The notes beneath the pieces are model-generated. The model did not search any database. It worked only from the letters and a program-made list of their open reading frames with translations, and had not been told where the DNA came from. The position numbers were made by a program, and so were the translations under genes. Of a stretch of DNA of 64,000 nucleotides, positions 45,551 to 53,552 are shown in pieces. Numbering within the stretch: the first letter of the stretch is position 1; each line of letters starts with the position of its first letter. The DNA is from Thiospirochaeta perfilievii (lineage in GTDB: Bacteria > Spirochaetota > Spirochaetia > DSM-2461): assembly GCF_008329945.1 (NCBI RefSeq), contig NZ_CP035807.1, positions 2,666,001 to 2,730,000 of the forward strand, written 5' to 3'.

Positions 45551-46819
45551 ATGAAGATTAATAAAAAAATACTCAGTTGGAGCCTTTATGACTGGGCTAA
45601 TAGTGCTTTTGCTACAACAGTATTAGCCGGATTTTTCCCAACTTTTTTTAGATCATATTGGTCCACAGGGGATAGTGTAGATACTACCTTCTATTTAGGA
45701 CTTGCAAGTTCTATATCATCCCTAGTAGTTGCAGTATTAGCCCCATTTTTAGGAGCAATAGCTGATAAAACTTCAACTAAAAGAAAGTTTTTACTATTTT
45801 TTAGTTTTATAGGAATAATAATGACTGGGTCTCTATCCCTTATTCAATCTGGGAATTGGCCTATGGCCCTTATGTTTTTTATATTAGCATCAATTGGTTG
45901 GTCTGGTGGTAATCTCTTTTATGACTCTTTAATAATTGGGGTTGCAGAACAGGATGAGAAGATGTGTGATGACGTCTCTGCTTTAGGTTTTAGTCTAGGG
46001 TATATAGGAGGAGGTCTACTGTTTTTAATAAATGTATTAATGTTTAAATTTCCAGAATCTTTTGGATTTCCCAATGGGATTGTTGCAGTAAAAGCATCCT
46101 TTTTATCTGTAGCTATCTGGTGGGCCATCTTTTCTATTCCACTTTTTATATTTGTTAAAGAGCCTAAAGTAGATAAGAAGTTATCAATTTTAGGAGCTAT
46201 CAAAGCAGGTCTAAGTCAATTGAAAACTACTTTTAAGGAGATTCAAAAACTTAAGGTTGTATTTACTTTTTTATTAGCCTATTTTTTCTATATAGATGGT
46301 GTTGATACAATAATCAAAATGTCTGTAAATTATGGCGCTAGTTTAGGGTTTAAATCCGAATCCTTAATTGTTGCCCTTCTAATAACCCAGTTTATAGCTT
46401 TTCCTGCAGTACTTATCTTTAATATGATAGGTAGAAAAGTTGGGGTGAAAAACTCACTTTATGGTGCTATTTTTGCCTACTCTCTTATTACAATTGCTGG
46501 TCTTTTTATGCAAAACGAGACACATTTTTATATTTTAGCAATTTTTATTGGCCTTTTCCAAGGTGGAGTTCAGGCTGCAAGTAGAAGCTATTTTACTAGG
46601 CTTATACCAAAGGATAAGGCTGGGGAGTTTTTTGGCTTCTATAATATGTTAGGTAAGTCAGCTGCTATTCTTGGACCATTTTTAGTCGCTATTGTAACTA
46701 AATTAACCGGTAGTAATCGAGTAGGGATGATTTCTATTTTATTACTATTTATTTTAGGTTTTATTTTCCTTAAAAGAGTTAATACAGAGAAGGGGAAAGA
46801 GTTAGCACAGATTTTGTAA
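45551..46819 (+). CDS. MFS transporter, UMF1 (Atg22-like) family
   Basis: 422 residues and about 12 TM helices. The N-terminal SWSLYDWANSAFATTVLAGF is the hallmark of the UMF1/Atg22-like branch of the major facilitator superfamily. DKTSTKRKFLLFF is the usual loop 2-3 motif. Fungal Atg22 exports amino acids from vacuoles; bacterial substrates are mostly unknown. It has its own promoter and AAGGAG. It is divergent from the TetR-activase pair, so common regulation is possible. Confidence 0.85.
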   Translation: MKINKKILSWSLYDWANSAFATTVLAGFFPTFFRSYWSTGDSVDTTFYLGLASSISSLVVAVLAPFLGAIADKTSTKRKFLLFFSFIGIIMTGSLSLIQSGNWPMALMFFILASIGWSGGNLFYDSLIIGVAEQDEKMCDDVSALGFSLGYIGGGLLFLINVLMFKFPESFGFPNGIVAVKASFLSVAIWWAIFSIPLFIFVKEPKVDKKLSILGAIKAGLSQLKTTFKEIQKLKVVFTFLLAYFFYIDGVDTIIKMSVNYGASLGFKSESLIVALLITQFIAFPAVLIFNMIGRKVGVKNSLYGAIFAYSLITIAGLFMQNETHFYILAIFIGLFQGGVQAASRSYFTRLIPKDKAGEFFGFYNMLGKSAAILGPFLVAIVTKLTGSNRVGMISILLLFILGFIFLKRVNTEKGKELAQIL

Positions 46820-46821
46820 TA

Positions 46822-46840
46822 ACCTACCTGGAAGGTAGGT
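46822..46840. other. 7-bp hairpin after the MFS gene
   Basis: ACCTACC, loop TGGAA, then GGTAGGT, directly after the stop. No T tract follows, so it may be an mRNA end-stabilising or rho-linked structure rather than an intrinsic terminator. Confidence 0.35.
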
Positions 46841-46916
46841 AATCGGTAAAAAAATATTTATTTCCTTTCTTGATAAATATTTTAGTGATAAAATTACTCT
46901 ATTCATAGGAGGAATT

Positions 46917-48614
46917 ATGTCAAGAAAATATTTAGTTGTAGGAGGGGTCGCTGGAGGTGCATCTGCCGCTGCCCGACTTAGACGGCATAGTGAAGAGGAT
47001 CAAGTAGTTATATTTGAAAAAGGACCCCACGTTTCATTTTCAAATTGTAGTTTGCCTTACTATTTAAGTGGACTTGTTGAAAACTCTGAAGAGTTGGTAA
47101 TGATGAATCCAGAAAAGTTTAAAAAACAGTACAATATTGATGTAAGAACAGAAAATGAAGTTTTATCAATTGATAGAAAATCAAAATCTGTAACTGTTAA
47201 AGACTTAAAAACTGGTAAGAATTACACAGAAACATATGATAAACTTATACTTTCTCCAGGTGGAAAACCTATTGTCCCTCCCATTCCAGGAATTGAGAAT
47301 GCAAACTGTTATACCATTAGAAATGTAGTTGATATTGTTAAACTAGGGGATGCTCTTAAGGGGGCACCAAAAAAAGTTTCTGTAATTGGTGGTGGTTTTA
47401 TTGGAATTGAGACTGTAGAAAACCTAAAAGAGGCAGGTCATAGTGTCACTTTAGTTGAAGCTATGCCACAAATTCTAAGAATCTTAGATGAAGATATGGT
47501 TCAGATTCTTCATAAGGAAATCTATGATCATGGTGTAAATTTAATTGTTGGCGATAAAGTATCTGCCTTTGATAAAAGTAATGTAATATTAGAATCAGGA
47601 AGAAGGGTCGAAAGTGATGTAGTTGTTTTAGCTATTGGGGTTCAACCTGAAACTGATCTTGCTAAAGGTGCCAATTTAGATCTAGGGAAAACAGGTGCCA
47701 TGAAGGTAGACCAGAATTTTAAAACCAATGATCCTGATATCTATGCAGTAGGAGATGTTATAGAAGTATATAGTTACCTTTTTAATGACTACTTTAAACT
47801 TCCATTAGCAGGACCAGCTCAAAAACAAGCTAGAGGTGTTGCTGACCACATAAATGGAATGCAAATTGATAATAGGGGTTATATAGGTTCATCGATATTA
47901 AAGGTTTTTGACTACAATGCTGCATCTACAGGTTTAACCGCTGGATTTATTGAACATGCTAAATTAGGGATTGATTATGACTGTGTTCGAATAATACCTG
48001 GGGATAAAGTAGGTTTAATGCCATCAAGTAGAGCTTTACATTTTAAATTAATCTATGAAATCCCAACTGGAAGAATTCTAGGAGCCCAAGCAATTGGTAA
48101 GGGAAATGTTGATAAAAGAATTGATGTTATTGCAACAGTCATTAAGTTTAATGGAACCATACATGACCTTAAAGATTTAGAGCTTTGTTATGCGCCTCCA
48201 TTTGGAACTGCAAAGGATGTTGTTAACTTTGCAGGATATGTAGCTGCAAATATTTTAAAGGGTGATTTCAAACATATACATGTAAATAAAGTTCGATCAT
48301 TACAGGAGTCAGGCGCAACAATTATAGATGTTAGGGAAGAGTCAGAGTATGAGGAATCCCATATTATAGGAGCTAAAAACATCCCGTTAAGCCAGCTTAG
48401 AGATCGAATAGATGAGATCCCTAAAAACAACCCAGTCTATTTACACTGTAGAAGTGGTCAGAGAAGTTATAATGCTGTTCTTGCACTACAGAATTTAGGA
48501 TTTGATAATCTATTTAATGTTTCTGGTGGTTTTATGGGTATATCTTTTTATGAGTTTTACATAGATAAGATTACAAATAGAAAGCCTATACTTACTGATT
48601 ACAATTTTGATTAA
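46917..48614 (+). CDS. CoA-disulfide reductase with C-terminal rhodanese domain
   Basis: 565 residues. The FAD/NAD(P)H domain (1-440) has VVGGVAGGASAAARLRR at the start, the single redox-active Cys in SFSNCSLPYY (near residue 44), VIGGGFIGIETVENL near 157-171, and YAVGDVIEV near 280. The C-terminal rhodanese domain (about 455-545) has IIDVREESEYEESHI and the active-site Cys in HCRSGQRSYNA near 511. Such fusions reduce CoA-disulfide, CoA-persulfide or polysulfide and handle sulfane sulfur. AGGAGG precedes the ATG. It is co-transcribed with the YeeE/YedE-type transporter 20 nt downstream. Confidence 0.9.
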   Translation: MSRKYLVVGGVAGGASAAARLRRHSEEDQVVIFEKGPHVSFSNCSLPYYLSGLVENSEELVMMNPEKFKKQYNIDVRTENEVLSIDRKSKSVTVKDLKTGKNYTETYDKLILSPGGKPIVPPIPGIENANCYTIRNVVDIVKLGDALKGAPKKVSVIGGGFIGIETVENLKEAGHSVTLVEAMPQILRILDEDMVQILHKEIYDHGVNLIVGDKVSAFDKSNVILESGRRVESDVVVLAIGVQPETDLAKGANLDLGKTGAMKVDQNFKTNDPDIYAVGDVIEVYSYLFNDYFKLPLAGPAQKQARGVADHINGMQIDNRGYIGSSILKVFDYNAASTGLTAGFIEHAKLGIDYDCVRIIPGDKVGLMPSSRALHFKLIYEIPTGRILGAQAIGKGNVDKRIDVIATVIKFNGTIHDLKDLELCYAPPFGTAKDVVNFAGYVAANILKGDFKHIHVNKVRSLQESGATIIDVREESEYEESHIIGAKNIPLSQLRDRIDEIPKNNPVYLHCRSGQRSYNAVLALQNLGFDNLFNVSGGFMGISFYEFYIDKITNRKPILTDYNFD

Positions 48615-48634
48615 AAATAAAAAAGGAGATAATA

Positions 48635-49852
48635 ATGAAGAAAATTGAAAACATTATTGGTTTTGTTTTACTTGGAGTGTTATTAATAGTAGGGCAATTA
48701 TGGTTTAAAGCTAACTTTTTTAGATTGGTAGTAGGTCTAGGATTTGGTTATGCCTTATCTAGGGCATTTATGGGATTTGCTGGTAGTGTAAATAGACCCT
48801 ATCGTACAGGATCCACAAAGCTGATTAGAACATTGGTCATTATGTTTTTAGCTACAACAGTTATAACAACAGCGTTCTCTTATAAAGATTCTTCTGTTTT
48901 AAGTTTATGGATTAGACCAATAAACTTAGGTATGATATTAGGTGGACTTTTATTTGGCTTTGGTATGTCCTTCTCATCATGTTGTGCTACAGGGGTTCTA
49001 ACAGATTTAGTTACAGGTCTACCAAGGGCATTTATTACATTGATATTTTTTGGAGCAGGTGTATTTTTGGGTAATCCAATTCAAAAAAGCGCAACTTGGA
49101 TTACTAAAAGTGTAGTTAGTGTGGGTGATAGAAATGGTATTTTTATGCCGGATATGTTCAAATGGGATGGTATGAATGGATTTTTAGGTGCAACTGTTTT
49201 GACAGCCCTTTTAGCAGGTTTAGTAATACTTGTGGCTACAAAATATGAGACAACAAGGAAAAACAAAAAAACATATACCGGTGTTGAGTCAGAAAACGTT
49301 GAATTATTAAATAGCACAATGTACGAAAAACTTTTTGTAAACCCATGGAGCTTGAAAACTGGAGCTATGGTTATAGTTGCTTTCTTTGCAATTTTAACTG
49401 GAATAAGTGGTTCAGGTTGGGGAGCTTCAACTATTCATGGAATTTGGTTTGGTCGAACTCTAAATCTATTTGGTGTATCAGCAGAATCAATGGCAAACTT
49501 TAGTAAACTTCCTGCCGCTATGTTAACAGGGTCCTACCTACAACATCCAGTTGCAATACAGAACTTTGGAATAATACTTGGTACTTTTATATATTTACTT
49601 ACAGCAGGGATATTCAAAAAAACATTTTTTACAGAGTTTAAAATTACGTGGAAGGAAGGTCTGTTATTTGCTCTTGGTGGTTTGTGTATGGGATTTGGTA
49701 CTCGATTTGCTAATGGCTGTAATGTTGGTGCTCTTTATACTCCAATTGCTAATTTTTCTCTATCTGGGTGGTTATATTTTGCCTTTTTAATTTCAGGAGG
49801 TATTATTGGGAATAAGTTAGGTCAAAAAACTAAAAAGGATTGTATTAATTAG
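48635..49852 (+). CDS. YeeE/YedE-family membrane transporter (TsuA-like)
   Basis: 405 residues and about ten TM helices in two repeats. Conserved cysteine motifs FSSCCATGVLTDL near 113-125 and FANGCNVGALYTPI near 360-373 are those that, in the thiosulfate transporter TsuA, relay thiosulfate through the membrane by hydrogen bonds. Uptake of thiosulfate or another sulfur species is likely. AAAGGAG precedes the ATG. Coupling to the CoA-disulfide reductase-rhodanese gene supports sulfane-sulfur import and use. Confidence 0.88.
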   Translation: MKKIENIIGFVLLGVLLIVGQLWFKANFFRLVVGLGFGYALSRAFMGFAGSVNRPYRTGSTKLIRTLVIMFLATTVITTAFSYKDSSVLSLWIRPINLGMILGGLLFGFGMSFSSCCATGVLTDLVTGLPRAFITLIFFGAGVFLGNPIQKSATWITKSVVSVGDRNGIFMPDMFKWDGMNGFLGATVLTALLAGLVILVATKYETTRKNKKTYTGVESENVELLNSTMYEKLFVNPWSLKTGAMVIVAFFAILTGISGSGWGASTIHGIWFGRTLNLFGVSAESMANFSKLPAAMLTGSYLQHPVAIQNFGIILGTFIYLLTAGIFKKTFFTEFKITWKEGLLFALGGLCMGFGTRFANGCNVGALYTPIANFSLSGWLYFAFLISGGIIGNKLGQKTKKDCIN

Positions 49853-49864
49853 CATTTATACTTA

Positions 49865-51201
49865 ATGGCTCCTGAAATATGGAGCTTTATTATAAGGGGG
49901 GTCAGAATTAATCTTATTGGAAAAATTGTAAGTACTCTAGGTAGTACATTATGGGGAGTTTTTTTACCTATAATAATATTTTTAGGTATTTATGTAATTT
50001 TTAAGATGGTTAAAAATCTTGAAGATATATCTAAAAAAGATAATGGTAAGCTAACATTTAAAAAGGCAAAAAGTGCACTTTCTATATCAGTATCATCTAA
50101 AATTGGTACAGGAGCAATAATTGGTGTATTAGCAGCACTTTGGAAAACCTCGGATAATGGAGTAGGAGGGGAGGCCATTGTTCTTTGGGTCCTAATTGGT
50201 ATGATAATCTTAGTCCCATTAACATATGCTGAGGTTTTATTTTCCCAGGTAACAAAAAAGCTTCCTAGATTATTTGTTGAATTTAATTTAGGTAGTAAAA
50301 GTAGTCTTATTTATATTATTTCTTTAGTAATTTTATACTCGTTTGGTTTTGTTGGGTTTCAATTTACTGGGATTCAAACTGTAGGAATAATTCTTTCAGA
50401 TAAACTATTAGGTTATACTCTTAGCTCTACTCAGATGTTATTTTTTATTGTAGTACCAATGATAGTAGTAACAGCAATAATAATACTAACAAAAAGTCAC
50501 CTTCTATTTATTAATGTTTTAGGATCTCTCATTTCAATTGTAATTATATTTTATCTAATTATGTTTATTATTTTTTTATATAAAACCAGGTCGTTTATTC
50601 CTGAATATATCTCAGATATGTTTAATGATTTCTTAGATTTTAGAACCATGGGGATAGGACTTCCTATAGGTTTAGTTTTAGGATTTCAGAGAATAATACA
50701 GATAAGTGAAACGGCGTTAGGGACAAGTGCTCTAGCATCATCTGATAGGGAGAATAGCCCTCGTAAAGAGGCTTTTTTACAAGTTGTGGCAACACTTATT
50801 ACACTTTTTGTAGCAGTAGGAATCACATCATATGTTTTTGCTTATGGAAGAGCAAACATTGCTGGAGTAGAGTTAAGTGGTAATGGGTTTAATAGAATTG
50901 TAGGTTATATAAAAAGTGTTGAAACAATAACTGGAAGTTATGGATTGTTTGTTATACTAATATTCTTTCTTTTTTCAGGGTATTGTACAGTTTTAGGTTC
51001 TTTCCACTTTCTTAATACTTCTATGAAGATATCAGATAATAAAAAATAATTTTCTATCTATTTTTGATAACTATATCTGGTATTCTTAGTGTCTCAAATT
51101 TTAGTTTTATTTTTGATGTAGTGGATTTATTAATGTTTGTAGTAGGTTTAATTATTATGATCTCACTATTTAATTTTACTAGACGGGGATATATACGATA
51201 A
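49865..51201 (+). pseudogene. AGCS-family (sodium:alanine) symporter, frame broken at an A6 run near the 3' end
   Basis: It is typed as pseudogene because the given frame stops early at 51049 (394 codons). The body is a divergent member of the alanine/glycine:cation symporter family: SSKIGTGAIIGVLAALWK near 78-95, VPLTYAEVLFSQ near 118, and ISETALGTSALASSDREN near 282. The stop directly follows AAA AAA at 51041-51046. With one more A, or a -1 slip, the frame continues through 51 further codons to TAA at 51199-51201. It adds FYLFLITISGIL and a last TM helix with FDVVDLLMFVVGLIIMISLF, as expected for the family C-terminus. No Shine-Dalgarno sequence is visible at the start, 12 nt after the YedE gene. 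The amino acid is unknown. Confidence 0.8.
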
Positions 51202-51239
51202 TTATTAAAAAAAAATTAAAAAAACAAATCTTGATAAAT

Positions 51240-51268
51240 TTGATATTCATTTTTTATTGAATTATAAT
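51240..51268 (+). promoter_or_regulatory. Near-consensus sigma-70 promoter of an orphan short transcript
   Basis: TTGATA (5/6), a 17-nt spacer, TATAAT (6/6). It is the best promoter match I see in the window, and the only thing between it and a strong terminator is about 60 nt of non-coding sequence. Confidence 0.65.
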
Positions 51269-51274
51269 TAAAGT

Positions 51275-51336
51275 ATATTTTTCTCCAGAGGAAGATTAGT
51301 CATTGAGCAATAGCACTAGTCTTCCCCTTTTTTTTT
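51275..51336 (+). ncRNA. Candidate small RNA of about 60 nt
   Basis: Expected transcript from the promoter at 51240-51268 to the T tract at 51328-51336. It consists of about 14 nt of 5' leader, then an 11-bp hairpin with a nested ATTG-AG-CAAT stem in its loop, then nine T. No convincing ORF is present. It is convergent with the GH20 gene and overlaps its stop codon by 2 nt. The alternative is a terminator of the AGCS transcript plus a chance promoter. Confidence 0.45.
51288..51336 (+). terminator. Strong intrinsic terminator
   Basis: GGAAGATTAGT (51290-51300) pairs with ACTAGTCTTCC (51315-51325) with one G-T wobble, then CC and nine T. It ends any transcript from the AGCS gene or the orphan promoter. 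Confidence 0.85.
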
Positions 51337-52801
51337 ATTCTAAATCTCCCCTGTAATAATTTACTCCCATATTATCTAAGGTTAATTTAAAACTTTTCAA
51401 TCTATTTTTAAACTCTTCCCAGTCTCTATCCTCAACTCCATACCACATTGTTTCACTTAGGGCTGTTAATCTTGGAAACACCATATACTCTAGGGTTTTA
51501 GGATACATAATTAGCTCTGTCCATGTATTCCCTTGCACTCCTAAAATGTGTTTCTTAGCCTCTTCTGTAATACCTTCTGCTATAGGGTTAAAACTCCATG
51601 TATCTTTTACACTACAAACACCTAGCCATCCTGGTTCATCTTCATCGTCTAAATGTTTGTGGTCAAAATAACAGGCGGATTGATTTGGACACATAATAAC
51701 ATCGTGTCCCTTATTGGCAGCTTCAACTCCAACTTCAACACCTTGCCAGGAAAAAACGGTAATATCATCAGCAAGGCCACCTTCTATAACTTCTTCCCAA
51801 CCTAAAACCTTTTTTCCATACTTATTTATAGTTTTAGAAACCCTTTTAATAAAGTAACTCTGTAGCTCTTTTGTATTTTCTAAGCCCTCATCTTCCATTC
51901 TCTTTTGGCATAGTGGGCAGCTTTCCCAGTAGTCTTTTAGAGCCTCATCCCCTCCTAGGTGAATATATCTCCCTGGAAAAAGCTCTGCTATCTCTTTTAT
52001 TACATCATCTAACCAGGTAAAAACACTCTCTTTCCCTGCACAAAGTATTTTATTGTGTACTCCCCATGTAGTTGCAACATTTAACTCTTCATTTATACAT
52101 GACAACTCTTTTATAGAAGCTATTGCGGCAGTGGAGTGACCAGGAATATCAATTTCAGGTATTACCTCTATATGTCTCTCCATTGCATACTTAACAATAC
52201 TTTTTATATCCTCTTGGCTATAGAAGTCTGATGAATAATACTCTTTTACAGTATTTAGGACTCTTTTAGAGCCTATTTTAGTTAGTTCTGGGTACTTCTT
52301 TATCTCTATTCTCCAGCCTTGATCGTCAGTAAGGTGCCAGTGAAACTTATTAATTTTATGTATTGCTAACAGATCTAAAAACTTTTTTAAGGATTTAACA
52401 CTCATAAAGTGTCGAGATGTATCCACCATTGCACCCCGCCAAGTAAACCTTGGACTATCTGTAATTATTATGCCAGGTGCCTCTACTCTTCCATCATTAA
52501 TACAGCATAGCTGTTTAAGGCTTTGTATTCCATAAAATAGCCCAGCACTGTTATTAGCACAGAGTGTTATTGTCTCTTTATATATATTTAGTGTATAGGA
52601 CTCATCACCTTTTATATCCTTATTATATAGAAACTTAATATTGGCCTTTTCTAAATCTGTAGTGGTTTGAACGTTAAAATGTTCAACTAAACAACTTTTT
52701 TCAGTTTCAAATAACCTATCGATAAATAATAACCCTTCTAGATTAAAATTATCCTCTTCTCCTAATAACTTGTAACTCTTTGGTCTTGGTATAATATTCA
52801 T
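51335..52801 (-). CDS. Beta-N-acetylhexosaminidase, GH20
   Basis: 488 residues. Releases terminal N-acetylglucosamine or N-acetylgalactosamine. A short alpha/beta domain (about 1-120) precedes the GH20 barrel with WRGAMVDTSRHFMSVKSLKK, INKFHWHLTDDQGWRIEIKK, PEIDIPGHSTAAI, the catalytic Asp-Glu pair in HLGGDEALKDYW near 283, LGWEEV, and VQGNTWTE. There is no signal peptide, so it should act in the cytoplasm, for example on imported chito-oligosaccharides or in wall recycling. The frame extends to ATG 52816 and TTG 52819; the ATG at 52801 has a TATAAT 6 nt upstream and starts the family sequence (MNIIPRPKSYK). Confidence 0.93.
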   Translation of the reverse strand: MNIIPRPKSYKLLGEEDNFNLEGLLFIDRLFETEKSCLVEHFNVQTTTDLEKANIKFLYNKDIKGDESYTLNIYKETITLCANNSAGLFYGIQSLKQLCCINDGRVEAPGIIITDSPRFTWRGAMVDTSRHFMSVKSLKKFLDLLAIHKINKFHWHLTDDQGWRIEIKKYPELTKIGSKRVLNTVKEYYSSDFYSQEDIKSIVKYAMERHIEVIPEIDIPGHSTAAIASIKELSCINEELNVATTWGVHNKILCAGKESVFTWLDDVIKEIAELFPGRYIHLGGDEALKDYWESCPLCQKRMEDEGLENTKELQSYFIKRVSKTINKYGKKVLGWEEVIEGGLADDITVFSWQGVEVGVEAANKGHDVIMCPNQSACYFDHKHLDDEDEPGWLGVCSVKDTWSFNPIAEGITEEAKKHILGVQGNTWTELIMYPKTLEYMVFPRLTALSETMWYGVEDRDWEEFKNRLKSFKLTLDNMGVNYYRGDLE

Positions 52802-52807
52802 ATTTTT

Positions 52808-52813
52808 ATTATA
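52808..52813 (-). promoter_or_regulatory. TATAAT 6 nt before the GH20 ATG (leaderless candidate)
   Basis: A perfect -10 on the minus strand with 6 nt to the ATG at 52801. No Shine-Dalgarno sequence is present. Confidence 0.45.
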
Positions 52814-52834
52814 CATCAAAACTATTATCTGTTA

Positions 52835-52840
52835 TATAAT
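52835..52840 (+). promoter_or_regulatory. TATAAT 7 nt before the AlkD-like ATG (leaderless candidate)
   Basis: A perfect -10 on the plus strand with 7 nt to the ATG at 52848. No Shine-Dalgarno sequence is present. It is back to back with the GH20 -10. Confidence 0.45.
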
Positions 52841-52847
52841 TTTTATT

Positions 52848-53552
52848 ATGTTACAAAAATTAAAGAATGAACTAATAAATAAGGCTAATGAAGATAGAAA
52901 AATAAAAATGCTTCGATATTTTAAAACTGGGAAGGGTGAGTATGGAGAAGGAGATATCTTTTTAGGGATTTCCAACCCCCATATTAGGAGTTCCATTAAG
53001 CCATATATTACTACTTTAACAATAGACGAGATTTCAGAACTTTTAAGGTCAAAGGAGCATGAGTTCAGGTTAGCGGCTTTAATAATTATGGTGGAAAGAT
53101 ATAGAAGAAAGAGTGGGGATAGGGAGTTAATAGTAGATTTATATATAAACAGTACAGAGTATGTAAACAACTGGGATTTAGTTGATTGTTCCGCCCACTA
53201 TATTTTAGGTCCATGGTTAGAGAGTAGGGAAAAGAGTATTTTATATGAGTTTGCAAATAGTGGAAATATATGGAAACAACGGATTGCTATTATGTCTACT
53301 TTTCACTTTATAAAAAAGAATAGGGAGTTTAAAGATACATTTGATATTGCAGATATTCTATTAACCCATAAAGAGGATCTTATACATAAGGCTGTAGGTT
53401 GGATGATTAGGGAGGTAGGAAATATCTCAATAATTGAAGAAGAGAAGTTTCTTAAAAATAGATATAATAAGATGCCTAGAACAATGTTACGTTATGCAAT
53501 AGAGAAATTCCCTAGGGATAAACGTACAGAGTATTTAAAGGGAAGAATTTAG
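52848..53552 (+). CDS. AlkD-type DNA alkylation repair protein
   Basis: 234 residues of HEAT-like helical repeats, the fold of AlkC/AlkD glycosylases that excise 3-methyl- and 7-methylpurines without base flipping. The key text is GISNPHIR, the WDLVD segment (YVNNWDLVDCSAHYILG near 103-120) with the Trp and Asp of the active groove, and GNIWKQRIAIMSTFHFIKK near 143 with the catalytic-region Arg. There is no Shine-Dalgarno sequence. It is divergent from GH20, and its stop overlaps the stop of the convergent FAD-oxidoreductase gene by 4 nt. Confidence 0.87.
   Translation: MLQKLKNELINKANEDRKIKMLRYFKTGKGEYGEGDIFLGISNPHIRSSIKPYITTLTIDEISELLRSKEHEFRLAALIIMVERYRRKSGDRELIVDLYINSTEYVNNWDLVDCSAHYILGPWLESREKSILYEFANSGNIWKQRIAIMSTFHFIKKNREFKDTFDIADILLTHKEDLIHKAVGWMIREVGNISIIEEEKFLKNRYNKMPRTMLRYAIEKFPRDKRTEYLKGRI

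Noticed and set aside
46822-46840. Intrinsic terminator after the MFS gene
   Set aside because: Good 7-bp stem but no T tract on either side. Kept only as an unspecified hairpin.
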